Source: Eubacterium sp. (GTDB taxonomy: Bacteria; Bacillota_A; Clostridia; Peptostreptococcales; Anaerovoracaceae). Taken from it: a DNA stretch of 5,624 nucleotides. Made by a program: the position numbers and the translations under genes. Below, one piece after another: positions 1 to 5,624 of the stretch. Where the stretch lies: NCBI GenBank assembly GCA_021769545.1, contig JAETSS010000096.1, positions 1 to 5,624 on the forward strand, written 5' to 3'. Each line of letters begins with the position of its first letter. Position 1 is the first letter of the stretch. The notes below the pieces were generated by a model. That model was not told the origin of the DNA. It made no database searches and was given only the letters and a program-made list of their open reading frames with translations.

Positions 1-623
1 CCCTGACGAAGAAGATGGCAGAAAGCCTCACGGACTATCTGAAAAACGTGGGTATAAAGGTCAGATATCTGCATTCCGAGATCGATACGCTGGAGAGGAT
101 GGAAATCCTGAGGGACCTGAGGCTCGGCGTTTTCGACGTGCTGGTGGGAATCAACCTGCTGAGAGAAGGACTGGACATACCGGAGGTGTCCCTTGTGGCT
201 ATCCTCGATGCCGATAAGGAAGGCTTCCTGAGAACGGAAACGTCGTTGATACAGACCATCGGCAGAGCTGCCAGAAATGTCGACAGCAAGGTTATAATGT
301 ACTGTGACGGAATAAGTCCGGCCATGCGTTCGGCCATAGACGAGACGGAGCGAAGACGCAAGATACAGGACAAATACAATAAGGACAACGGAATAACTCC
401 GCAGAGCGTCAAAAAGGCGGTGCGAAGCGTCATCGAAGCGACGAAGGTTGCGGAGGACGAAGGCAAGTATCAGGGCAAGAGCCCGCTTGAGCTTACCAAG
501 AAGGAGCTTAAGGACTATATCGGAAAGCTGGAAAAGGAAATGAAGGATGCGGCGGCGGATCTGCAGTTCGAGCGTGCTGCGCAGCTTCGTGATATGGTCT
601 TCGAATATAAGGCTAAACTGTAA
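1..623 (+). CDS. uvrB: UvrABC system protein B (excinuclease subunit), C-terminal part, 5' truncated by window edge
   Basis: UvrB is the DNA-loading subunit of bacterial nucleotide excision repair in the cytoplasm: UvrA delivers it to damage and it then recruits the UvrC nuclease. About 206 residues are visible, roughly the last third of a protein usually near 660-680 residues. The frame is already open at base 3 ([13 protein letters not shown]), so the Met at base 15 is internal and not the start. Visible parts are helicase domain 2, with the [13 protein letters not shown] segment, motif V ([18 protein letters not shown], then [10 protein letters not shown]) and motif VI (QTIGRAARN). Next come the [13 protein letters not shown] linker and a C-terminal UVR domain ([20 protein letters not shown]), which in this family contacts UvrC. 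The segment aligns closely with remembered E. coli UvrB. The TAA stop is 18 nt before uvrA, so co-transcription is likely. Any LexA-type box would lie upstream of the window. Confidence 0.97.
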   Translation, partial: LTKKMAESLTDYLKNVGIKVRYLHSEIDTLERMEILRDLRLGVFDVLVGINLLREGLDIPEVSLVAILDADKEGFLRTETSLIQTIGRAARNVDSKVIMYCDGISPAMRSAIDETERRRKIQDKYNKDNGITPQSVKKAVRSVIEATKVAEDEGKYQGKSPLELTKKELKDYIGKLEKEMKDAAADLQFERAAQLRDMVFEYKAKL

Positions 624-641
624 CGGAAAAGGAAAGGCAAA

Positions 642-3479
642 ATGGCTAAAGATATTGTAATAAAAGGTGCAAGGGAAAACAATCTCAAGGGTATAGACGT
701 GACTATACCAAGAGACAAGATGGTGGTGCTGACGGGTCTATCGGGATCGGGAAAGTCGTCGCTGGCTTTCGATACCATATATGCGGAAGGTCAGCGAAAA
801 TATATGGAAAGTCTGTCGTCCTACGCCAGACAGTTCCTGGGGCAGATGGAAAAGCCGGACGTCGAATATATAGAAGGGCTTTCCCCTGCCATTTCCATAG
901 ACCAGAAGACCACCAACAAGAATCCGCGTTCCACGGTGGGAACGGTAACGGAGATATACGACTATCTGAGACTCATGTATGCCAGGATAGGAATACCTCA
1001 CTGCCCTGTATGCGGCAGGGAGATAACCAGCCAGTCAATAGATCAGATCGTCGAACTGCTGATGATGGAGGGCGAAGGGACTAAGCTCACAGTCCTTGCT
1101 CCCGTAGTAAGGCGGCGAAAGGGCCAGCATGAGAAGATCCTCGAAAGGATACGAAAGGAAGGCTTTACCAGAGTAAGGGTAGACGGAGAGATCAAACTTC
1201 TGGAGGAAGACGAGATCAGCCTGGAAAAGACCTTCAAACATACCATCGAGATCGTAGTTGACAGGATAAAAGTAAAGGACGGCTCTCAGAGCAGGCTGGC
1301 GGACGCCTGCGAGCTTGCCATAGCTCACGGCGAAGGGCTTGTACAGGTCATAGTGGATAAGGACGGCGAAGCTTCGGAAAAGACATTCAGCACCAGCCTG
1401 GCATGTCCGGATCACGGTGTCAGCATCGAGGAACTGGAGCCCAGGATGTTCTCCTTCAACAACCCCATGGGAGCATGTCCTCAGTGCAACGGACTGGGAT
1501 TCATACAGAGCATAGATCCCGATCTGATCATACCGGATCAGGATAAGAGCATAAACGAAAAATGCTTGAGCAATGTGTTTTCCACCATGGAATACACCAG
1601 CTTCTACTGGCAGGTCATAAGGGCCTTGGCGGAAAAGTACGGCGCGGACATGGATACGCCGTATAAAGACCTTCCGAAGAAATTCAAGGACGTGCTGCTT
1701 TACGGCACGGGAGCCGAGAAGCTGAAATACGTCTACACCAACAGGAACGGCGATACTCAGAACAGAAATCATACCTTTGAAGGCGTCATCAACAATCTTG
1801 AACGCAGGTACAGGGAAACAGGCTCCGAATGGATAAAGGAAAAGATGGAAAAGTACATGCGCATAACCACGTGTCCGGAGTGCGAAGGCAGGAAGCTTAA
1901 GCCGGAGCTGCTGGCTGTTACCGTAGGCGGCAAGAACATCATGGAATTCTGCGATATGTCCATCGCCGAAGCCATAGAATTCGTCGAAAACATAGAGCTT
2001 TCGGACACTCACAGAAAGATCGCTGCAGAGATATTGAAGGAGATAAGGGGACGGCTCAGGTTCCTTGCAAACGTCGGGCTGGACTACCTTACCCTGTCAC
2101 GTGCGTCGGCGACCCTTTCGGGCGGGGAATCCCAGCGTATAAGGCTGGCTACCCAGATAGGCTCGGGCCTCGTTGGCGTACTCTATATATTGGACGAGCC
2201 CAGCATAGGACTCCATCAGAAGGACAATGAAAAGCTGCTGGAAGCCCTCAGAAGGCTAACGGATATAGGAAACACGCTGATAGTGGTAGAGCATGACGAG
2301 GATACCATGTATGCCGCCGATCATATCGTGGATATAGGACCTGCCGCAGGCGTAAACGGCGGCGAGTTGGTGGCGCAGGGAACGGTGCAGGATATCATGA
2401 ACTGTCCGCAGTCTCTTACAGGCCAGTATCTCAGCGGAAAGAAAAAGATCGAAGTCCCGGAAAAAAGACGTGAGGGCAACGGCAAGTTCCTGGAGATAAA
2501 GGGTGCCGCCGAGAACAATCTCAAAGATATAGACGTGAAGATCCCGCTGGGCAAGATGGTGTGCGTTACGGGAGTTTCCGGCTCGGGCAAGAGCAGCCTG
2601 ATAAACGAGATCCTGTATAAGGCGGTCGCTGCCAATATGTATCAGAGCAAGGAAAAGCCGGGCAAACACAAGAGGATAAACGGACTTCATAACATCGACA
2701 AGATCATAGATATAAATCAGGCCCCTATCGGCAGGACGCCGAGATCCAACCCTGCGACATATACGGGAGTGTTCACACATATCAGGGATCTGTTTTCTCA
2801 GCTTCCGGAAGCCAAGCTGAGAGGTTATGGAAAGGGCAGGTTCAGCTTCAATGTAAAGGGCGGCAGATGCGAGGCCTGCAACGGAGACGGTATAATAAAG
2901 ATAGAGATGCACTTTCTGCCTGATGTGTATGTGCCGTGTGAAGTATGCAAGGGCAGAAGATACAACAGGGAGACTCTCGAAGTCAAGTACAAGGGCAAGA
3001 GCATATTTGACGTGCTGGATATGAATGTAGAAGAAGCTGCGGAATTTTTCCAGAACATCCCGACCATATCGAGACAGCTTCAGACACTGCTTGAGGTAGG
3101 TCTCGGATATATCAAGCTGGGACAGCCAAGCACGCAGCTTTCCGGAGGAGAAGCACAGCGAATAAAGCTGGCCTCTGAGCTTTCCAAGAAGAGCACCGGC
3201 AAGACGCTGTATATCCTTGACGAGCCTACCACGGGCCTGCATTTTGCAGATGTGGACAGGCTGGTATCGGTGCTGAACAAGCTGACGGATGCGGGAAATA
3301 CCGTAGTCGTAATAGAGCATAACCTGGATGTGATAAAGTGTGCGGATCATATCATAGATCTGGGACCGGACGGAGGTTTCAGAGGCGGACGGATCATAGC
3401 CGAGGGAACGCCTGAAGAGGTGGCGGAAGTCCAAGAGTCATATACAGGACAATTTTTGAAGAGGATGTTGAAAAAGTAA
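642..3479 (+). CDS. uvrA: UvrABC system protein A (excinuclease ATPase subunit), complete
   Basis: UvrA is the dimeric ABC-type ATPase that scans DNA for lesions and loads UvrB. The 945 residues match the usual family length of about 940-950. ATP site I has Walker A GLSGSGKS at residues 32-39, signature LSGGESQ at 492-498, Walker B LYILDEP at 514-520 and switch His551. ATP site II has Walker A GVSGSGKS at 644-651, signature LSGGEAQ at 833-839, Walker B LYILDEP at 856-862 and His893. Zinc modules are C255-x2-H258 with C279-x2-C282 (a CxxH first knuckle where E. coli has CxxC) and C743-x2-C746 with C766-x2-C769. Extra CxxC pairs lie at 121-124 and 411-414. The ATG at 642 is chosen because the protein then begins like other UvrA ([16 protein letters not shown]) and a purine-rich AAGGAAAGG lies just upstream at 629-637. 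No frameshift or missing catalytic residue is seen. Two long antisense open frames over this gene are shadows. Confidence 0.99.
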   Translation: MAKDIVIKGARENNLKGIDVTIPRDKMVVLTGLSGSGKSSLAFDTIYAEGQRKYMESLSSYARQFLGQMEKPDVEYIEGLSPAISIDQKTTNKNPRSTVGTVTEIYDYLRLMYARIGIPHCPVCGREITSQSIDQIVELLMMEGEGTKLTVLAPVVRRRKGQHEKILERIRKEGFTRVRVDGEIKLLEEDEISLEKTFKHTIEIVVDRIKVKDGSQSRLADACELAIAHGEGLVQVIVDKDGEASEKTFSTSLACPDHGVSIEELEPRMFSFNNPMGACPQCNGLGFIQSIDPDLIIPDQDKSINEKCLSNVFSTMEYTSFYWQVIRALAEKYGADMDTPYKDLPKKFKDVLLYGTGAEKLKYVYTNRNGDTQNRNHTFEGVINNLERRYRETGSEWIKEKMEKYMRITTCPECEGRKLKPELLAVTVGGKNIMEFCDMSIAEAIEFVENIELSDTHRKIAAEILKEIRGRLRFLANVGLDYLTLSRASATLSGGESQRIRLATQIGSGLVGVLYILDEPSIGLHQKDNEKLLEALRRLTDIGNTLIVVEHDEDTMYAADHIVDIGPAAGVNGGELVAQGTVQDIMNCPQSLTGQYLSGKKKIEVPEKRREGNGKFLEIKGAAENNLKDIDVKIPLGKMVCVTGVSGSGKSSLINEILYKAVAANMYQSKEKPGKHKRINGLHNIDKIIDINQAPIGRTPRSNPATYTGVFTHIRDLFSQLPEAKLRGYGKGRFSFNVKGGRCEACNGDGIIKIEMHFLPDVYVPCEVCKGRRYNRETLEVKYKGKSIFDVLDMNVEEAAEFFQNIPTISRQLQTLLEVGLGYIKLGQPSTQLSGGEAQRIKLASELSKKSTGKTLYILDEPTTGLHFADVDRLVSVLNKLTDAGNTVVVIEHNLDVIKCADHIIDLGPDGGFRGGRIIAEGTPEEVAEVQESYTGQFLKRMLKK

Positions 3480-3526
3480 ATAGGATAGTGCAATAAGCCT
3501 GATGATCAAGAGAGGGGCGAAGACCT

Positions 3527-4915
3527 ATGTATAAAGAATTCATAAACGGCAATTATAAAAATCTGCTGGATGTTCTCAACTGTCTAAAGGTGGGAGTGTA
3601 TATCACCGATGGAGAGGGAAATACGCTGTTCTTGAATGATGAATCTTGCAAGACCGGCGGACTGACGAGAGAAGAGGTCTTGGGAAAGAACATGAAGGAA
3701 CTGGAAGAGATGCGCTTTGTTGAGAATTCGGCCTCTTTGAAGGTGCTGGAAAGCGGAAAAAGCGAGGAGAACATTCAGAATCTCGGTGATGGAGATAAGG
3801 TGTATGTTACAGGTATACCTCTATATCACGATGACGATATAGATATAGTAGTATGCACCGAAAGAAATATAACGGAGACTCTGACCCTCAAGGAGCTTTT
3901 GAAGGAACGTGATAAGGAAAGCGCCAAGATAAAAGAAGAGATAGAGTATCTAAAGAAGCAGAACATCACAATGTGGGGCAATATGATAGCGGAGGATGAA
4001 GCGACAAAGCAGCTGACGGAAAAAGCGCTTCGTATCGCCAAGCTGGATACGACGGTGCTTCTGACGGGAGAATCGGGAACAGGCAAGGAGGTCTTCGCCA
4101 ATTTCATATACCAGAACAGCAGCAGAGTAGGCAAGCCCTTTGTTAAGGTAAACTGTGCTGCGATACCGGAAAATCTTATGGAAAGTGAATTCTTCGGGTA
4201 TGAAAAGGGAGCCTTTACGGGAGCTGACAAAAAGGGAAAAGTAGGCCTGTTTGAAATGGCCAATCACGGCACGCTGTTCCTGGATGAGATCGGCGATATT
4301 CCCATACACATGCAGTCCAAGCTGCTGAGAGCGATCCAGGAGCGTGAGATAATGCATGTGGGAGGAGACAGGTCTATCCCCATAGATATACGGCTGATCA
4401 CTGCGACCAACATAGATCTGAAAAAAGCCGTTGCCAGAGGGGATTTCAGAGGTGACCTGTACTACAGACTCAACGTTATGCCCATAGAGCTTGCACCACT
4501 TAAGGGACGAAAGAAAGACATCAAGGCACTTGCCACGTATTTTGTAAAAGCGTTCAATAAGGATTACAAGCTGAATAAAAAAATATCAGAGGAGGCGATA
4601 GAGGTCTTGCAGAAATTCCATTGGCCGGGAAATATCAGAGAATTGGAAAACATAATGGAAAGGATAATGATCAGCTTCGATGGAGAGATCATAACAAAAG
4701 CCCAGGTGGAGCGAGTGTTGGGAGCCACTACGGAATCCGATGTGGATCTGTCCACGATAGAGGGAAAGAGTATGACTCAGCTTTTGGAGGATTACGAGAG
4801 GCATATTTTGGAAGAAATGTTGTCGAAGTACAAAAAAGCGAGTGAAGTGGGGCGGATGTTAAAAATGAATAAATCGACATTATCCAGAAGGCTGAGTAAG
4901 TATGGTCTGGGATGA
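3527..4915 (+). CDS. PAS domain-containing sigma-54-dependent transcriptional activator (enhancer-binding protein)
   Basis: This 462-residue cytoplasmic activator would use ATP hydrolysis to remodel sigma-54 RNA polymerase at a -24/-12 promoter. Domains in order: a PAS sensor at about 10-116 ([16 protein letters not shown] start, TERNIT end); a charged helical, probably coiled-coil linker at about 117-145; and an AAA+ domain at about 148-375. The AAA+ domain has Walker A GESGTGKE (181-188), the sigma-54-contacting GAFTGA loop (228-233), Walker B LFLDE (250-254), arginine-finger residues R308 and R314 in FRGDLYYRL, and sensor [11 protein letters not shown] (366-374). A Fis/TyrR-like helix-turn-helix lies at about 438-458 ([21 protein letters not shown]). 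There is no receiver domain, so a ligand sensed by PAS is more likely than phosphorylation; the ligand is unknown. The start has an AGAGGGG Shine-Dalgarno at 3511-3517, 9 nt before the ATG. It lies 47 nt after uvrA without an obvious promoter. Its probable targets are the palindromes and sigma-54 promoter directly downstream (inference). Confidence 0.95.
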   Translation: MYKEFINGNYKNLLDVLNCLKVGVYITDGEGNTLFLNDESCKTGGLTREEVLGKNMKELEEMRFVENSASLKVLESGKSEENIQNLGDGDKVYVTGIPLYHDDDIDIVVCTERNITETLTLKELLKERDKESAKIKEEIEYLKKQNITMWGNMIAEDEATKQLTEKALRIAKLDTTVLLTGESGTGKEVFANFIYQNSSRVGKPFVKVNCAAIPENLMESEFFGYEKGAFTGADKKGKVGLFEMANHGTLFLDEIGDIPIHMQSKLLRAIQEREIMHVGGDRSIPIDIRLITATNIDLKKAVARGDFRGDLYYRLNVMPIELAPLKGRKKDIKALATYFVKAFNKDYKLNKKISEEAIEVLQKFHWPGNIRELENIMERIMISFDGEIITKAQVERVLGATTESDVDLSTIEGKSMTQLLEDYERHILEEMLSKYKKASEVGRMLKMNKSTLSRRLSKYGLG

Positions 4916-4916
4916 T

Positions 4917-4934
4917 GGTTTCAAAAATGAAACC
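4917..4934. promoter_or_regulatory. Palindromic site 1 (predicted activator binding site)
   Basis: This is a perfect inverted repeat with 7-bp arms, GGTTTCA-AAAA-TGAAACC. The core GTTTCA-N4-TGAAAC spans 4918-4933. It begins one base after the regulator's stop codon, so it also lies in that gene's 3' untranslated region. Its centre is about 212 bp upstream of the predicted sigma-54 transcription start, within the range normal for enhancer-binding protein sites. The same core recurs three more times downstream, which favours a DNA-binding site over an isolated RNA hairpin. Assignment to the adjacent PAS activator is inferred from position and dimeric symmetry. Confidence 0.75.
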
Positions 4935-4939
4935 TATAA

Positions 4940-4955
4940 ATTTCAAAAGTGAAAC
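4940..4955. promoter_or_regulatory. Palindromic site 2 (predicted activator binding site)
   Basis: The sequence is ATTTCA-AAAG-TGAAAC, matching the GTTTCA-N4-TGAAAC core except for the first base. The inner 5-bp arms TTTCA/TGAAA are intact. Its centre is 22 bp from that of site 1, about two helical turns, so the two sites face the same side of the helix and could hold dimers that assemble together. The centre is about 190 bp upstream of the predicted start of the sigma-54 transcript. Confidence 0.75.
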
Positions 4956-4977
4956 AAAAGGGACATGAATCGGACAG

Positions 4978-5022
4978 AACAGCGCAGAAGTTTCATAAAT
5001 GAAACGAAAAGCGCTGTTTTTT
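4978..5022 (+). terminator. Rho-independent terminator of the sigma-54 regulator, with palindrome 3 as its apical hairpin
   Basis: The left arm AACAGCGC (4978-4985) pairs with GCGCTGTT (5011-5018). Six G/C-rich pairs are followed by a run of six T at 5017-5022. The 25-nt interior is not a plain loop: it contains GTTTCA-TAAA-TGAAAC, which can form a second stem above an AGAA/GAAAA internal loop. The position, about 60 nt after the stop of the sigma-54 regulator and well before the -24/-12 promoter, fits a role in ending regulator transcription. There is no T-run on the other side, so it appears to act only on the plus strand. Confidence 0.8.
4990..5005. promoter_or_regulatory. Palindromic site 3 (predicted activator binding site inside the terminator)
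   Basis: This is a perfect core copy, GTTTCA-TAAA-TGAAAC. It is centred about 140 bp upstream of the predicted sigma-54 start and 50 bp after the centre of site 2. It lies inside the upper part of the terminator hairpin, so the same bases can act as duplex DNA site and as RNA stem. Its identity with sites 1 and 2 outside any terminator argues that the sequence is kept for protein binding as well as folding. Confidence 0.75.
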
Positions 5023-5029
5023 GTTGGAG

Positions 5030-5045
5030 TTTTCATAAATTTTAC
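5030..5045. promoter_or_regulatory. Degenerate palindromic site 4
   Basis: The sequence TTTTCA-TAAA-TTTTAC keeps the left half-site TTTCA and the same TAAA spacer as site 3. The right arm matches the core at only three of six positions. It lies 40 bp centre-to-centre after site 3 and about 100 bp before the predicted start. It could be a weak or single-half site, or a decayed duplicate of site 3, with which it shares the run TTTCATAAAT. It overlaps a short TTTAC-N5-GTAAA inverted repeat (5041-5055) of uncertain meaning. Confidence 0.45.
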
Positions 5046-5068
5046 GTTTTGTAAATGAGTGAACAGAA

Positions 5069-5095
5069 CAGAATGCTTGAAATTTCAACATTCTG
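5069..5095. repeat. 27-bp near-perfect inverted repeat just upstream of the sigma-54 promoter
   Basis: The left arm is CAGAATG, one unpaired C (5076), then TTGAAA (5077-5082). The right arm, TTTCAACATTCTG (5083-5095), is its exact complement apart from that extra C, giving 13 paired positions with no central spacer. It ends 15 bp before the -24 element and is centred near -55 relative to the predicted start. Its symmetry differs from the GTTTCA-N4-TGAAAC sites, since the half-sites TGAAA and TTTCA meet back to back. It may therefore be an operator for another protein, a second binding mode of the same activator, or a DNA cruciform or bend element. The repeat itself is certain; its role is not. 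Confidence 0.7.
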
Positions 5096-5110
5096 AAAAA
5101 TTATTTTCGA

Positions 5111-5126
5111 TTGGCACGGCACTTGC
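5111..5126 (+). promoter_or_regulatory. Sigma-54 (RpoN) -24/-12 promoter
   Basis: The sequence TTGGCACG-GCAC-TTGC agrees with the sigma-54 consensus TGGCACG-N4-TTGC. The invariant GG (5113-5114) and GC (5125-5126) are separated by the required 10 bp. The only departure is G instead of A/T after TTGC. Taking the C at 5126 as -12 places the start near 5138, giving a leader of about 54 nt before the dehydrogenase ATG. Sigma-54 promoters need an enhancer-binding protein, and one is encoded immediately upstream. No sigma-A promoter of comparable quality is seen here. Confidence 0.93.
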
Positions 5127-5177
5127 GTTATATATAGGCGTCGCGATACAGAATATATGGATCCTATGAATAATGTT

Positions 5178-5184
5178 AAGGAGG
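5178..5184 (+). promoter_or_regulatory. Strong ribosome binding site of the dehydrogenase gene
   Basis: AAGGAGG lies 7 nt before the ATG at 5192. It is the best Shine-Dalgarno match in the window and decides the start: the nearby upstream ATGs at 5157, 5166 and 5173 are all out of frame with the gene. A strong site fits an enzyme made in quantity when induced. Confidence 0.9.
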
Positions 5185-5191
5185 CTTAATT

Positions 5192-5624
5192 ATGAAAGTG
5201 TTGATCGTAGGTGCCGGCGGACAGGGCGGCGCATGTGCATCAATTCTGGCAAGACAGGATGCAATTGAAGAAATAAGACTGGTTGATTTAAAAGAGGAAA
5301 CAGCTAAGGCTGTTGCAGATCACATAGGCAGTCCCAAGGTAAAGACGGGAGCAGTAAATGCAACAGATCCTGAAGATGTTGCAAGAGCGGCGGAAGGCGT
5401 TGATGTAGTAGTGGATATGGTAATGCCATGGATGGTGACCTATGTTATGAAAGGTGCACTTAAAGCCAAAGCTAATTATATCAATACTGCGTTTGATGAT
5501 CCTTACTGGGATGAATTTCTGGAAGGCAGACCTATCGAAGAACTGACTCTCTGCAATGAATTCAAGGAAGCAGGACTCACAGCACTGTTCGGATGCGGCT
5601 TTGCTCCGGGAATGACTAATGTTC
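5192..5624 (+). CDS. Saccharopine dehydrogenase-family oxidoreductase (lysine-6-dehydrogenase-like), N-terminal part, 3' truncated by window edge
   Basis: The frame is open from the ATG to the window end (144 codons) and would continue. The product starts MKVLIVGAGGQGG, a Rossmann beta strand with GxGxxG (G7, G9, G12), and has an acidic residue at the end of strand 2 (LVD32), often linked to NAD(H) binding. Later segments ADHIGSPKVKTGAVNATD, VDVVVDMVMPW and NYINTAFDD follow the pattern of the saccharopine dehydrogenase NAD(P)-binding domain. The segment GCGFAPGMTNV resembles the AGFAPGLSN motif of lysine 6-dehydrogenase-type members. The family oxidises or forms C-N bonds of amino acids such as lysine, saccharopine or carboxynorspermidine; the substrate here cannot be read. 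All four visible Arg codons are AGA and most Ala codons GCA, unlike uvrA, which may reflect high expression. Control by the upstream sigma-54 promoter points to inducible catabolism. It is probably the first gene of an operon leaving the window. Confidence 0.88.
   Translation, partial: MKVLIVGAGGQGGACASILARQDAIEEIRLVDLKEETAKAVADHIGSPKVKTGAVNATDPEDVARAAEGVDVVVDMVMPWMVTYVMKGALKAKANYINTAFDDPYWDEFLEGRPIEELTLCNEFKEAGLTALFGCGFAPGMTNV

Noticed and set aside
1035..2012. Long antisense open frame (325 codons) within uvrA
   Set aside because: It lies wholly opposite a certain uvrA reading frame, shows no recognisable domain, and is explained by codon bias on the coding strand.
2256..3434. Long antisense open frame (392 codons) within uvrA
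   Set aside because: It mirrors the UvrA second ATPase half; its composition is that of a reverse-strand shadow and no start signal supports it.
3456..3496. Possible sigma-A promoter for the regulator (TTGAAG or TTGAAA as -35)
   Set aside because: No acceptable -10 hexamer lies at 16-18 bp spacing from either candidate; the best matches are poor.
4728..5036. Antisense open frame over the regulator 3' end and intergenic region
   Set aside because: It covers the HTH codons, the palindromes and the terminator, has no recognisable product, and no good ribosome binding site was seen.
4917..5045. CRISPR-like or mobile repeat array
   Set aside because: The units are short palindromes with unequal gaps of 6, 34 and 24 bp and no spacer regularity; they fit operator sites better.
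5046..5110. IHF binding site between the palindromes and the sigma-54 promoter
   Set aside because: No match to WATCAA-N4-TTR was found on either strand, and Clostridia generally lack IHF.
5138..5191. Riboswitch in the dehydrogenase leader
   Set aside because: The leader is only about 54 nt, with no stable stem or known aptamer pattern that I can see.

Overview
The window looks like chromosomal DNA from an anaerobic Bacillota of the class Clostridia. The evidence is indirect. Codon use is moderate in GC and rich in AUA and AGA/AGG. The order uvrB-uvrA is usual in Bacillota. A PAS-type sigma-54 activator sits next to an amino-acid dehydrogenase-like gene, an arrangement common in amino-acid-fermenting clostridia. 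The species cannot be named from the sequence alone.

Layout. All genes are on the plus strand. Positions 1-623 hold the 3' third of uvrB, whose start lies outside the window. After an 18-nt gap comes a complete uvrA (642-3479). The two encode damage-recognition partners of nucleotide excision repair and are probably one transcript. Only 47 nt later, with no visible terminator or convincing promoter between, lies a 462-codon sigma-54 enhancer-binding protein (3527-4915) with PAS, AAA+ (GAFTGA) and Fis-type HTH domains. A 276-bp AT-rich regulatory region (4916-5191) follows, then the first 144 codons of a saccharopine-dehydrogenase-family oxidoreductase (5192 to the window edge).

The regulatory region is the most interesting part. 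It holds three good copies and one degenerate copy of a 16-bp palindrome, GTTTCA-N4-TGAAAC, at 4918-4933, 4940-4955, 4990-5005 and 5030-5045. It also holds a rho-independent terminator (4978-5022) whose loop is copy 3, a separate 27-bp imperfect inverted repeat (5069-5095), and a near-consensus -24/-12 sigma-54 promoter (5111-5126), followed by a strong Shine-Dalgarno sequence. The simplest reading is that the PAS activator binds the palindromes as upstream activating sites, about 100-212 bp before the predicted transcription start. It would then switch on the dehydrogenase gene, and probably further genes outside the window, in response to a small-molecule signal. The terminator would end regulator transcription before it enters the sigma-54 promoter. 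The promoter and protein families are recognised with confidence. The pairing of this activator with these palindromes, and the enzyme's substrate, are inferences.
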